DNA of 64,000 bases from Palsa-360 sp963719875 (GCA_963719875.1 CAVRDJ010000002.1:2666001-2730000); one strand, 5' to 3'; positions 51,855 to 60,808 are shown, counted from the first letter of the stretch. Notes: a model not told the origin generated them from the sequence alone. Numbers and translations: made by a program.

Positions 51855-52904
51855 TTAACCACGACCACAGAATGTGCCGGGCTGTCCTGCATGCGAACCC
51901 TGGATCAGCTGCGCATAATTCACTTGCAAGCGCAGCATCCAGTACAACCCCACCGCCAGCTTCCGTGCCATGGCTACTTTTGACAGCGCACGACACTTCC
52001 GCTGAGCCAATCGTTGATAGGCGCGACGCATCTCCGGTTCATGCTGCACCGCACTCTGCGCCGCTTCCACCAGCAAGCCGCGCAGAAACGGATTGCCTTG
52101 TTTGCTGATGTGCCCGAGTCGTTGTTTGCGCCCGCCGCTGGAATACTCGCTGGGAATCAGCCCCAGGTAGCTGGCCACCTGTTTGCCGCGCCGAAAACGC
52201 TCCGCGGGCCCCATCGTCAGCGTGAACGCCAGCGCCGTGACTGGTCCCACCCCTGGATGCGTCATCAATCGCTGTGCTGCCGGCCGCGCATTGGCCTGCT
52301 CGGTCACCGCCCGGTCCAGGTCTGCGATCGATGCCTCCAACTGATCCAGCAGTTGCAGCAACTCCGCTCTGCGCCGACTCCCCCAGGGCAGCAGCGGCAG
52401 CGACTCCAGCTGCTTTCTTCCCGCCTCGCTCCACAACTCCCTCTTGCGTTGCACGCCCTGATTCAACGCCAGTGCCTGCAACTGGTTCTTCACCTGCGTG
52501 CGCATGCGCACCAGCTTGTGACGATGCAATAGCAACTGCCGTCCGTCCCGCTCGGCCGCCGTGGGCACCCAGATCCGTGGAAAACAGTCCTCCGCCAGAA
52601 GCTTCAGCAGCAACTCCGCATCCCGCCGGTCGGTCTTCTGCTTCCGCTCGCAACTGGCGCGAATCTTCGCCGCATCCCCAATCCACACTTCGTGTCCCAA
52701 CTCCGCCAGCATCCGCTCGAACCACTGCGACTGCCCGCTGGCTTCGATCCCCACTCGTACAGACCCTTCCAGTCCCGCGTAAAAGGCCCGCACCTCCTCC
52801 TTTCTCTCGTGACTTAACGCCTTCTCCATCATCTCTCCGGTCGCCAAGTCCAGAACGGCGATCTGCTGATAGCTCGGATGAAAATCACAGCCTATAATCT
52901 TCAT
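51855..52904 (-). CDS. IS110 family transposase (third type)
   Basis: 349 residues. DEDD domain: MKIIGCDFHPSYQQIAVLDL, VRVGIEASGQSQWFERMLAE and CERKQKTDRRDAELLLKLLA. C-terminal domain: RLMTHPGVGPVTALAFTLTM, GKQVASYLGLIPSEYSSGGR and KQGNPFLRGLLVEAAQSAVQ. It is intact. The upstream side (52905-52985) holds a long hairpin and the downstream side is short, so it probably belongs to the IS110 rather than IS1111 subgroup. IS borders could not be fixed; the upstream border lies close to a 123-bp repeat at 52988. Confidence 0.9.
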   Translation of the reverse strand: MKIIGCDFHPSYQQIAVLDLATGEMMEKALSHERKEEVRAFYAGLEGSVRVGIEASGQSQWFERMLAELGHEVWIGDAAKIRASCERKQKTDRRDAELLLKLLAEDCFPRIWVPTAAERDGRQLLLHRHKLVRMRTQVKNQLQALALNQGVQRKRELWSEAGRKQLESLPLLPWGSRRRAELLQLLDQLEASIADLDRAVTEQANARPAAQRLMTHPGVGPVTALAFTLTMGPAERFRRGKQVASYLGLIPSEYSSGGRKQRLGHISKQGNPFLRGLLVEAAQSAVQHEPEMRRAYQRLAQRKCRALSKVAMARKLAVGLYWMLRLQVNYAQLIQGSHAGQPGTFCGRG

Positions 52905-52906
52905 CG

Positions 52907-52972
52907 TCGGCTCCTTTCTCCCGAGCCTTGGTCGCTGATCACGCCAAGTCTACCCGGGTCCAAGGAGCCAAC
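52907..52972 (-). ncRNA. Structured leader upstream of the IS110 transposase
   Basis: Outer arms GTTGGCTCCTT (minus strand 52972-52962) and AAGGAGCCGAC (52917-52907) pair over 11 positions with one mismatch, and enclose nested CTTGG/CCAAG and CCGGG/TCGGG pairs. The outer 3' arm also holds the ribosome site AAGGAG, so the hairpin could hide it. It may be part of the element's guide RNA or a translational control. Confidence 0.4.
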
Positions 52973-52987
52973 GTCGTTATGAAATCA

Positions 52988-53110
52988 ATAAGCAACTGAC
53001 TGGGCTCCGCCCAGACAGGGGCGGAAGAAAATGGCATTGGCATTGCGCCTCCCTGAAGAATCAATAAGTTAGCGGCCACTTTCTTAGAAGACGACTTCAC
53101 GGGACTTGGC
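52988..53110 (+). repeat. 123-bp repeat, copy 1
   Basis: Identical in length and apparently in sequence to 57772-57894. Begins ATAAGCAACTGACTGGGCTC, with hairpin CTGGGC-TCC-GCCCAG, and ends GAAGACGACTTCACGGGACT TGGC. Its left 45 bp and right 17 bp match the ends of the IS110 element at 53669-55310, so it may be an internally deleted, non-autonomous derivative. Confidence 0.7.
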
Positions 53111-53247
53111 AGAACCATTCGTGAATACTGCCAGTTTGTGCGAGCGCCGATGTGTGGAACTGGAAGGGGCAATGAACAGTGCTGGTGAAAAGGAGTAACG
53201 CCGTACGCCGCTCACAGCTATAGCGTTTGCATTTCTTAAAGAAGTGT

Positions 53248-53442
53248 CTACTCCCCTGTGGTCTTGGTTAGATACGCATTCTCGTCAATGTCACTGATCC
53301 CATCCTGACGCGATTCATTCCTCTCACACTTCTCAAGCAGATCACAAATTTGTGAGATTAGTGCGGCGAGCTTTCGGGGGTCTCGTTCAGTCGATGCCTT
53401 ATCGCAAAGCAAAATTACTTTCCAACGCACTGACTCGTACAC
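53248..53442 (-). CDS. Small conserved acidobacterial-type protein
   Basis: 64 residues from GTG 53442: MYESVRWKVILLCDKASTER, DPRKLAALISQICDLLEKCE, RNESRQDGISDIDENAY. The pattern L-C-x-x-A-x-x-E-x-D-P-x-K-L-x-x-L-x-x-x-I-x-x-L-L is common in short helical proteins of this phylum. GGGGGAG seven nt upstream supports the GTG start. The rest of the 53111-53668 gap holds no other gene. Confidence 0.6.
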   Translation of the reverse strand: MYESVRWKVILLCDKASTERDPRKLAALISQICDLLEKCERNESRQDGISDIDENAYLTKTTGE

Positions 53443-53668
53443 TATGGCTCCCCCATCTAAGGCTGGGGTCCTAACGACAGATAGTGCACGTTAGGTGCCA
53501 AGACAAATATTCAGTCGTTATGTTCCGGCAGAGGAAACGTTTGAAAGGAATCGGGTGTCGTGGGGCGCTCTATCGTCGACGGACTGGGATGTAGCATCCC
53601 TACACAGTGTAGCGTGAATTCTACAGCTCAAAATCCCCTTAACTGGGGATTTGGCCGTTCCCACATGA

Positions 53669-55310
53669 CGATAAGCAGCTGACTGGGTTCGGCCCAGACA
53701 GGGGCGGAAGGAACTTGATTTGAGCGATGATGTGGAGCGCGTGAGAATGCGGCAAGCTACGGCCCGAAGTCCTCAATGGTGCTTTCTGAAGCCCGTCGAT
53801 AAGCATGGGTCCGAGGTAGTGGACCGGTCAGTGATGACGTCTGTTGGCAACAACAGCGATCTCGATTAGAAGAGTGCAAGGTTTCGCACCTCGGGCCGCG
53901 TTCTCCGCACAAGGAGAAAACGATGGCAAAGAAACGAGAGAAGCGAGAGTGCAAAGCCGTTGTACTGGAGCCCGATGCTGCCGGGATCGACATCGGAGCG
54001 GAAGAAATCTTCGTGGCTGTTCCTCCCGACCGAGACGAAGAATCCGTACGCATGTTCAGCAGCTTCACCTGTGATTTGCATGCGCTGGCGGATTGGCTTC
54101 AGCAGTGTCGGATTCGCACGGTGGCGATGGAGTCCACGGGGGTGTACTGGATCCCGCTGTTTCAGATCCTGGAAGCCAGAGGCTTGGAAGTCTACCTGGT
54201 CAACGCGCACTACTTGAAGAGTGTTCCTGGCCGCAAGAGCGATGTCTCCGATTGCCAGTGGATTCAGTATCTGCACTCGGTTGGATTGCTGAGAGCTAGC
54301 TTCCGCCCAACCATGGACATCTGCGCGGTGCGTTCCCTTTGGAGGCATCGAGGAAGTCTGCTGCAGATGGCCTCCGAGCACATCCTGCATATGCAGAAGT
54401 CGCTCAGCCAGATGAACCTGCAGATCCACCACGTACTGAGCGACATCACCGGAGCCAGTGGGCAAGCGATTTTGGATGCGATCCTCGCCGGTGAGCGTAA
54501 TCCTGTACAACTGGCACAACTCTGCAACTGCCGTGTGAAGAGTCCCCGCGAGAAAGTAGCGAAGGCTCTGGAGGGTGATTACCGGCCCGAGCACGTGTTC
54601 ACGCTGAAGCAATCACTGGATGGCTACCGTTATTACCAGAAGCTGATCGCCGAGTTGGACCGTGAAATCCAGCGCCTGATGCAGACTCTGCCCAGCGCCG
54701 TAGAGAACGGGCAAGAAATTCCAAGGCGTACGAAGCACTCTGCCTTTCAGCGTCAAGGCAACGATCCCGGCTTCGACCTTCGTGGGCAGCTCTATCGCAT
54801 CGCTGGCGTGGATCTTACCGATATTCCTGGAGTCAGCGCGGTCACAGCACAAGTCATCCTGACCGAGATCGGCCCGGATCTGCGTCGGTTCCGTCACGCC
54901 TCTGCTTTCGCGTCCTGGCTCGGTCTCTGCCCGGAGAATCGCGTCAGCGGTGGCAAAGTTTTGTCCTGTAAAACACGCAAGGTAAAGAGTCGTGCGGCTC
55001 TGGCTCTTCGGCTAGGCGCCAACTCTCTATCCCGTGCCAAGGGCTACTTCGGAGAGTTCTTCCGGCGAATGCGCGCCAAGCTCGGAACCGCGCAAGCGAT
55101 CACCGCGACGGCACACAAGATCGCTCGTGTCCTGTACCACGTCTTACGCACCAAAGAACCCTATGCCGAGACCGTCTTCCACCGGTCTGATGAACACGCT
55201 CGGCGACGAGCAGAGATGCGACTTCGCAAACAAGCTGCACTACTCGGATTCCAAATCATTCCGGTTCCAGCAGATTCAGCAACTTAGCTAATGAGTTCCT
55301 TAGAAGACGA
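53669..55310 (+). mobile_element. IS110 family element (fourth type), ends shared with the 123-bp repeats
   Basis: Left end CGATAAGCAGCTGACTGGG with hairpin CTGGGT-TCG-GCCCAG, then about 210 bp of non-coding DNA before the transposase; right end only about 20 bp after the stop, CTTAGAAGACGACTTCAC. The left non-coding layout fits the IS110 subgroup. CGATAAGCA at 53797-53805, inside the non-coding region, repeats the left border CGATAAGCA at 53669-53677 and is followed by a GGTCC/GGACC hairpin, so it could be a target guide. Exact tips are uncertain. Confidence 0.65.
53923..55287 (+). CDS. IS110 family transposase (fourth type)
   Basis: 454 residues, longer than usual because of an insert before the C-terminal domain. 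DEDD part: EPDAAGIDIGAEEIFVAVPP, RTVAMESTGVYWIPLFQILE, LVNAHYLKSVPGRKSDVSDC QWIQYLHSVGLL. C-terminal part: LYRIAGVDLTDIPGVSAVTA, QVILTEIGPDLRRFRHASAF, ASWLGLCPENRVSGGKVLSC. The frame is intact. ATG 53923 is preceded by ACAAGGAGAAAACG. The end of the protein lies 20 bp from the element's right tip. Confidence 0.92.
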   Translation: MAKKREKRECKAVVLEPDAAGIDIGAEEIFVAVPPDRDEESVRMFSSFTCDLHALADWLQQCRIRTVAMESTGVYWIPLFQILEARGLEVYLVNAHYLKSVPGRKSDVSDCQWIQYLHSVGLLRASFRPTMDICAVRSLWRHRGSLLQMASEHILHMQKSLSQMNLQIHHVLSDITGASGQAILDAILAGERNPVQLAQLCNCRVKSPREKVAKALEGDYRPEHVFTLKQSLDGYRYYQKLIAELDREIQRLMQTLPSAVENGQEIPRRTKHSAFQRQGNDPGFDLRGQLYRIAGVDLTDIPGVSAVTAQVILTEIGPDLRRFRHASAFASWLGLCPENRVSGGKVLSCKTRKVKSRAALALRLGANSLSRAKGYFGEFFRRMRAKLGTAQAITATAHKIARVLYHVLRTKEPYAETVFHRSDEHARRRAEMRLRKQAALLGFQIIPVPADSAT

Positions 55311-55451
55311 CTTCACAAGACTTGAGTCTTCAGCTCGACTAATAATTGCAAGTCCACCATCAGTGAGCTACCCTTCCAGAAGAAAATAGAATGGATTTTG
55401 TACCTACCCAATTCTTAACCATTGTCCGTCAGACTGGCGGAAGCGGGGCCT

Positions 55452-55910
55452 ATGGCAACTAAGAAGGCGGTAAGGAAGGTATTGGTCTACGGCGTTGGCA
55501 TCGCTGTAGCTCTGGGTCTGGTTTACGTGATTTTGGTTGTTATTGGAGCGATTCCCAATGGCGCAAGTTTTACAGTAGAGCTGATGTCCATTCCGAATCT
55601 ATCGGGGATGGAGTTTAAGGTTATTTATTCAAGCCGAGCTAGACTTTTTGTGACCGATCATGCAATCAGCATCTACGCTCGAAGGGCAGCCTTAGAGGAA
55701 GAATCGCTATTTGCGAAATGGTTGAATCGACAAACTCTGTTATTTCGTTATGACCCGGGGAGCGATACCTACCATCTGCCCACCATAAATGCTTCTGGCA
55801 ACGACAGAATCCTAATTTCGATTCCAACGGTTTCTTCTGTCTTATTTCAAAATCGGAAGTGGCGGAACGTGAGCATAGACTACGACATTGGGCGCATCGA
55901 ATATCCATGA
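55452..55910 (+). CDS. Hypothetical single-pass membrane protein
   Basis: 152 residues. One membrane helix (LVYGVGIAVALGLVYVILVV) near the N-terminus after a basic MATKKAVRKV, then a domain with PNGASFTVELMSIPNLSGME, FKVIYSSRARLFVTDHAISI, SVLFQNRKWRNVSIDYDIGR. Beta-rich, no known family. The ATG at 55452 is chosen for the basic start; the upstream frame begins at 55422. It stands alone after the IS. Confidence 0.6.
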   Translation: MATKKAVRKVLVYGVGIAVALGLVYVILVVIGAIPNGASFTVELMSIPNLSGMEFKVIYSSRARLFVTDHAISIYARRAALEEESLFAKWLNRQTLLFRYDPGSDTYHLPTINASGNDRILISIPTVSSVLFQNRKWRNVSIDYDIGRIEYP

Positions 55911-56018
55911 GCGCCTCCGAGTAACCCCGCTCCTTGCTACCGCCAGAAGGCTGCTGAGCCAAGTCATTTGAAACAGGCTTATCGGAAGGTGCCCTAGCCG
56001 GTCCTAAGGATTGCCAGG

Positions 56019-56372
56019 CTAGTGCGTCGCCGATGCTGCAGCGGAGTTCACCTGGAGGTTGTTGTTCACCCGCACCACGCTGGGCACCGAGGACGCAATA
56101 GCGTCCGCTTTGCTCTTGACCTCTGCGCTCTCCACCTGCCCGGAAAGTGTGACCACCCCGTTGGTGGTGTTCACATCGATATTCGTCAGCGTGGTGGCGT
56201 TCACGTCCTGTGCCAGCTTTGCTTTCACCTGGGTAGTAATCTGCGCGTCGGTAACTTGGGCGCGCGGAGACTGTTCCGTGTTGCATCCGCCAGCCACAAG
56301 GCCCGCAGACAACGACAGGGCCAGGGCCAAGACAATCGAACAGAAGGCGTTGCGCTCTCTTCCCTTGATCAT
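56019..56372 (-). CDS. BON-domain lipoprotein
   Basis: 117 residues. Lipoprotein signal (FCSIVLALALSLSAGLVAGG, lipobox Cys30), then one BON domain: VTDAQITTQVKAKLAQDVNA, TTLTNIDVNTTNGVVTLSGQ, VESAEVKSKADAIASSVPSV, VRVNNNLQV. BON domains bind phospholipid and, in the OsmY family, protect against osmotic shock. It is predicted to be anchored in the outer or inner membrane. GGGAGGGAGACATG-type ribosome site present. It fits the group of envelope-stress genes in this segment. Confidence 0.9.
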   Translation of the reverse strand: MIKGRERNAFCSIVLALALSLSAGLVAGGCNTEQSPRAQVTDAQITTQVKAKLAQDVNATTLTNIDVNTTNGVVTLSGQVESAEVKSKADAIASSVPSVVRVNNNLQVNSAAASATH

Positions 56373-56712
56373 GTCTCCCTCCTGATGCCAGTGTTTGGTG
56401 TATGGAGGATAAAAGTCAATCGGGGAACTTATGTATGGTGGGCGCTAACAACCGCCCCGCCAACTCCATAAATCTTTAAGGATTCCACTCGCGTGCGGGC
56501 TCGAACACCGCGTTATGGAATCGGCCGATGCGCGATGCTCACAAGGCCGCAGTTTGAGTGATCCAAAGCCAGGCTATTTTCTTCGAAAGATTTTTGTTCG
56601 AATGTCGGGCCAGAATTCCTGAAAGATGTGGTTTAGGACGGCGGATTCCATCTGCGTGCCAAAATTTCTGGCGGTTTGGCTCAGGCCGCGCTCCTGAACG
56701 GGATAATAGACG

Positions 56713-56955
56713 TTGGCCAAGCCAGCTCCGTCTATACCCAAAACACCGGAGGAAAGCGCGCGAGCACAGGGGGTGGTCCCTTTTTCGCGTCTGTATCCGC
56801 TAACCCGTCCGTCAAGTTTGGTGGGGGTAGGGAATCATGCTGAAGAAATTGTGGAAAGGATTATGGAGACGAAAGGACACATTGCTGCGGCCATTGACGC
56901 AGGCCGTGAGACCTACCAGCGCGAGAAATTGAAGACGCGGGTGCAAATTAACTAA
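56713..56955 (+). CDS. YtxH-like fragment or small helical protein
   Basis: 80 residues. Only the C-terminal part (EEIVERIMETKGHIAAAIDA GRETYQREKLK) looks genuine, resembling the helical end of YtxH-type proteins. The N-terminal half is Pro-rich with no similarity. No ribosome site decides a start, so this may be a gene remnant. The preceding 56373-56712 stretch holds nothing recognised. Confidence 0.3.
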   Translation: MAKPAPSIPKTPEESARAQGVVPFSRLYPLTRPSSLVGVGNHAEEIVERIMETKGHIAAAIDAGRETYQREKLKTRVQIN

Positions 56956-56984
56956 ATGGAGAGCCGGCGGTCCGGCAAAAGTCC

Positions 56985-57009
56985 GAGGAGCCTAGCGTTC
57001 AGGCTCCTC
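56985..57009. terminator. Bidirectional terminator hairpin
   Basis: Perfect 9-bp stem GAGGAGCCT / AGGCTCCTC with a 7-nt loop AGCGTTC, between the plus-strand frame ending 56955 and the minus-strand gene ending 57029. Confidence 0.65.
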
Positions 57010-57028
57010 GAACATCACTATATTCGGT

Positions 57029-57352
57029 TTAGGCAATTTCCTGAATGCTTTCGACGTGGATCAAATTACTGGCCACTTCGATCGTGCCAGTGACCGTTAC
57101 CGTCCTCCCTTCGTATGGACTCGCCTTCTTCGCGTCGTCAAGCTTATATCTAGATTTGGTGGCTGAATCACTCAGCACAAAATTATCGCCATCTTTCAGA
57201 ACTGTGCCGAGGAATGTTTTGGCCTCAGGCTGGGCTCGCGCTTGGGATGTAGGTTCTGCCTGTACCGCCGCTGGAACCATAGATTGAACTGGAGGGGCAA
57301 TCAGGCCGAATAGGACTACGAATCCAGCCAGTGAGAGTATAATCCGTCTCAT
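57029..57352 (-). CDS. Secreted DUF5818-like protein
   Basis: 107 residues. Signal peptide MRRIILSLAGFVVLFGLIAP, Ala/Gln-rich spacer, then AKTFLGTVLKDGDNFVLSDS, ATKSRYKLDDAKKASPYEGR, TVTVTGTIEVASNLIHVESI QEI. The pattern F-x-G-x-V ... F-V-L ... Y-x-L-D-D ... Y-x-G-x-x-V-x-V-T-G-T gives the same small OB-fold as the protein at 50933-51247. Periplasmic by signal. AGGTGATGT-type ribosome site overlaps GGAGG. Function unknown. Confidence 0.82.
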   Translation of the reverse strand: MRRIILSLAGFVVLFGLIAPPVQSMVPAAVQAEPTSQARAQPEAKTFLGTVLKDGDNFVLSDSATKSRYKLDDAKKASPYEGRTVTVTGTIEVASNLIHVESIQEIA

Positions 57353-57771
57353 ACATCACCTCCCGGAGGGCTGCGCTTATCTAAGGGGCAATAAACATAC
57401 CAAGTCCATCCCTAATTAAAGATCGTTCTATCAATAAATTACAGCGAATTGGTCCCTTGGCTCGCTTGGGAAGTTTTTACCGGCATTGGAAGAAATGTCG
57501 TTATCTAACGGATCGCGAGCGTGCTGCTTTGACACAACGCTGGCAGAGCGTTGTGAAGGATCAGGCTATGATTATTGGAAAGCGTTGGCGTACCTTATGG
57601 GTAACTTCGCAGCGAGGTCTTCACTTGCTCGAATGTGCTAGGAGAGCAGCTTCTCAACCTGTTCACGCGGCACCTGGGGTTTCACCATAGCGCAAATGAT
57701 AGACCGGAACCGGATAGCGCCTGAGAAACGGGGCTATCGTCATGTGGGAATCAAGGGAAGGCCAGATGACG
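57353..57771. other. Intergenic region with one doubtful frame
   Basis: 419 bp. A frame from about 57457 (LARLGSFYRHWKKCRYLTDR, ERAALTQRWQSVVKDQAMII) has ordinary composition but no ribosome site or family and may be a remnant. Nothing else is seen. Confidence 0.3.
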
Positions 57772-57894
57772 ATAAGCAACTGACTGGGCTCCGCCCAGAC
57801 AGGGGCGGAAGAAAATGGCATTGGCATTGCGCCTCCCTGAAGAATCAATAAGTTAGCGGCCACTTTCTTAGAAGACGACTTCACGGGACTTGGC
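57772..57894 (+). repeat. 123-bp repeat, copy 2
   Basis: Matches 52988-53110 over the full length. Preceded by GATGACG (the element end in the IS at 53669 reads CATGACG) and followed by CGCGAGTTG. Hairpin CTGGGC-TCC-GCCCAG near the left end; right end GACTTCACGGGACTTGGC is a REP-like half. Confidence 0.7.
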
Positions 57895-58022
57895 GCGAGT
57901 TGTGACGTGGTGTAGGGTTCGAGGATTACTTGCGGTTTGCCGACCATACATACTCTATCCGCCCAAACCACCCCCCAATGCAGGTTTCTGTTGAAGATTT
58001 GCAGGGTTGAACGCGATTGCAG

Positions 58023-60713
58023 TTACTTGCCGATTGGAACCTTGCGTCGTAGTTCGTCGGAAAAGTTCATTAGGAAGGTCACTTGTTTCTGCGCCTTCTG
58101 CGCTTCCGCTGTCTCGACTGGCATTAACGCGACGATGCGCTTGCCGTCGGGCGCGAGGTCGAAGTTCTTCCTATTGGCGGGGTCCCCGAGTTGCTTGTCG
58201 GACCACATCCGCGGTTTGTCGGCCACGAAGGAATCGCCCTTCACCGCGTACGCCGTCACCATGATGTGTCTATCCAAAGTCTCGAAAAATAGCTCGTGTC
58301 CGGTGCGCGACCACATCGGGAGCGAGCCACCGCTATTCGAGATTTGCCACTTGCCGCTTTTGTCCGGAAAAGCTCGAACGTAAACTTGGTTGATTCCCGA
58401 CTCGTTGGAATAATAAGCCATCCACCGCCCGTCGGGTGAAAAAGAAGGAGCCAATTCACCGGCCGGTGTTTGCAAGAAAACTTCCGGCTTTCCGGCGCGT
58501 AGACCCGCGCTATCGCTCTCCAGCGGTACGGTCCATAGATCAAATCCAGTCCCGGAACTTAGTTCGAAGAACGCCAGCCGCTTTCCGTCGGGCGCGAAGG
58601 ACCACGGAAGCTGAACAGTCTTGCTCGGAGTCAAGAGTTGCGGCTTGCCTGCTCCGTCGGAACGGATCACAGACATGCCTTCTCCCGGAGCATCGAACGC
58701 GATGTACCGGCCGTCCGGACTCCACACTGGAAGGATTGATCCGGTGAAAGTCAACCGCGTCATCGTGTCACGCTGCCAGTCGTAGACCCACGTGTTTGTG
58801 CCCGATCCCTCCGCGACATCCACGGCCAGCCGCTGGCCGTCGGGCGATAGGCTGGGATTCACATAACCGCCCGGCTTGGCTAACAGTGGCTGCACCTTCC
58901 CCGAGCCAGCCAACCAAGCAATAGTGAAGAGTCCGCCTCCCGTCACTCCGACGCTCCGGTAAATCAGCGTTCCAGTTTGGGAGAAATCGAACTGTGCCGA
59001 ACCCTGTCCGGCGTTGGAGCCGACTTGGTCAAGTACTGGCGAAGGCGTCCCGCGTACCTCCAGCCGATCCATGTCGAACGGTACGGCAAACAGCGTGCCC
59101 CGGTTCACGTAAATCAGATGCCCGCTGGGCAAATACCGCCCGAACGTGCCGCCTCGCACGAGCGTTTTCATGTGGTGATCCGCCAAAGACATCAATTCGA
59201 TGTTGGCTCCGTCGAACCCAACCCCCGACGTGCTAGCCGTGAACAGCACGGCCTTGCCTCCCGGCAGGATTTGCGGCCAACGGTGGGCGGCTTCTCCGCT
59301 CTGTAAGTTGGTCACTGGCGTTGGCGGACCTCCAGCGGAAGGAATCCGCGACAAGCCGCCATTGATGCTGAGCATCGCGATGATGTTGCCATCTTCGCCC
59401 CAACTGCCGCCCCGGCCATTAACTGCGTTGCACAAGGTGATTGCCGAGCCGCCCTCCACCGAAATCTTTTGCAACTTTCCTATAGTGAAGAAAGCGACCC
59501 ACTGCCCGTCCGGCGAGAAGAAAGGAGCCCATGCCCCTTGCGTTCCTGCGAGCTCAGTGGCATTGGGCTGATCGAGCCGTCGGGTAAAGAGCCGATTTTG
59601 CGACACGTACACCAGCCGCGTGCCGTCAGGCGAAAGGATCGTGTCGGTGCCCTGTGGAGAGCCAAGCGAAACGTCAGGGCCGAGGTCAACGTCCAGCCGC
59701 ACCAGTGGACGCTCAACGGGCCGCGTCGCACGCCACAACGCGCCCGACGTGACGACCGCGATGATTGCCAGTGCAGCGGCTACTGCACCGACCGCCAACA
59801 GCGGCTTGCTCGTGGATACTGGAGCAGTCTGCGTTGCACCGGAATCTTTTGGCGCCGCAATCGCATCTTCAATCTCGATCCGAACGTCAGTTGCGTCTGA
59901 GATACGCTGCCGCTTGTCTTTCCTTAGGCAACGACGCAAAAGTGTGCGGATCGCGGCTGGAGTAGCTTCTGGCAATTGGCTCCAGTCGGGTTCCACTCGC
60001 AACACCGCAGCCAGAATGCCAGCCACATCTTCGCCGTGAAATGCCGCCTTCCCGGTCAGCAACTCATACAGCACCGCACCGAAGGCAAAGATGTCCGTCG
60101 CCTTGTTGACGTTTCTCCCGCGCGCCTGCTCGGGGCTCATGTAAGCCGCAGTGCCGAGAATCACTCCCTGCATCGTCGCGGCCATGCTCAATGTCGGCGA
60201 GTTGCCCATGTCTTCCGTTGATGTGTCGCCCGCGAACGCTTTCGCCAAGCCGAAGTCCAATACTTTTACTTTTCCTTCGGGCGTCAGTTTCACGTTGGCG
60301 GGCTTCAGGTCGCGGTGAATGATGCCTTTTTCGTGCGCGGCTTCAAGGGCCTCGGCGATCTGTTTTGCGATGGTGAGGGCTTCTTCAACCGGAACAGCGC
60401 CGTCCCGCCTGACTCTCTCCGCTAGATTCTCGCCCGGCACCAACTCCATCACGAGGTAGCTTGTCCCGTTTGAATCTTCGAGGCCGTGGATCGTTGCGAT
60501 GTTTGGGTGATTCAGCGAGGCGAGTAGTTTCGCTTCGCGTTGGAAACGAGAAAGTTTTTCAGGATCGTGTGCGAATGCTTCCGGCAGAACTTTGATCGCT
60601 ACATCGCGCCCGAGCTTGGTGTCGTGCGCTTGATACACTTCACCCATGCCCCCAGCCCCGATTTGCAAGAGGACGCTGTACGGGCCGAGTTTGGTGCCTG
60701 CGGATAGTGGCAT
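58023..60713 (-). CDS. Ser/Thr protein kinase with C-terminal PD40 (TolB-like) propeller
   Basis: 896 residues. Kinase domain at about 12-275: GPYSVLLQIGAGGMGEVYQA (glycine loop), VAIKVLPEAFAHD (Lys), GIIHRDLKPANVKLTPEGKV (catalytic Asp), VLDFGLAKAFAG (Mg site), AAYMSPEQARGRNVNKATDI (substrate P+1 loop). One membrane helix at about 299-322 (LLAVGAVAAALAIIAVVTSG). The outer part is a beta-propeller with repeats such as FFSPDGQWVAFFT, SLSPDGQRLAVDV, VWSPDGRYIAFDA, SFAPDGKRLAFFE and SFSPDGRWMAYYS. It is a transmembrane sensor kinase, the propeller probably sensing a periplasmic ligand. The architecture is a hallmark of Acidobacteria. A broken relative lies at 46302-46900. Confidence 0.93.
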   Translation of the reverse strand: MPLSAGTKLGPYSVLLQIGAGGMGEVYQAHDTKLGRDVAIKVLPEAFAHDPEKLSRFQREAKLLASLNHPNIATIHGLEDSNGTSYLVMELVPGENLAERVRRDGAVPVEEALTIAKQIAEALEAAHEKGIIHRDLKPANVKLTPEGKVKVLDFGLAKAFAGDTSTEDMGNSPTLSMAATMQGVILGTAAYMSPEQARGRNVNKATDIFAFGAVLYELLTGKAAFHGEDVAGILAAVLRVEPDWSQLPEATPAAIRTLLRRCLRKDKRQRISDATDVRIEIEDAIAAPKDSGATQTAPVSTSKPLLAVGAVAAALAIIAVVTSGALWRATRPVERPLVRLDVDLGPDVSLGSPQGTDTILSPDGTRLVYVSQNRLFTRRLDQPNATELAGTQGAWAPFFSPDGQWVAFFTIGKLQKISVEGGSAITLCNAVNGRGGSWGEDGNIIAMLSINGGLSRIPSAGGPPTPVTNLQSGEAAHRWPQILPGGKAVLFTASTSGVGFDGANIELMSLADHHMKTLVRGGTFGRYLPSGHLIYVNRGTLFAVPFDMDRLEVRGTPSPVLDQVGSNAGQGSAQFDFSQTGTLIYRSVGVTGGGLFTIAWLAGSGKVQPLLAKPGGYVNPSLSPDGQRLAVDVAEGSGTNTWVYDWQRDTMTRLTFTGSILPVWSPDGRYIAFDAPGEGMSVIRSDGAGKPQLLTPSKTVQLPWSFAPDGKRLAFFELSSGTGFDLWTVPLESDSAGLRAGKPEVFLQTPAGELAPSFSPDGRWMAYYSNESGINQVYVRAFPDKSGKWQISNSGGSLPMWSRTGHELFFETLDRHIMVTAYAVKGDSFVADKPRMWSDKQLGDPANRKNFDLAPDGKRIVALMPVETAEAQKAQKQVTFLMNFSDELRRKVPIGK

Positions 60714-60808
60714 GGGATCGAGTCGGCTGAGTTTACTCGATCAAAGACCGGAAAGGTAACGGATTACGGGCTAACCGGAAGTAATCCCCCGCCCGGACTG
60801 GATAGGGC

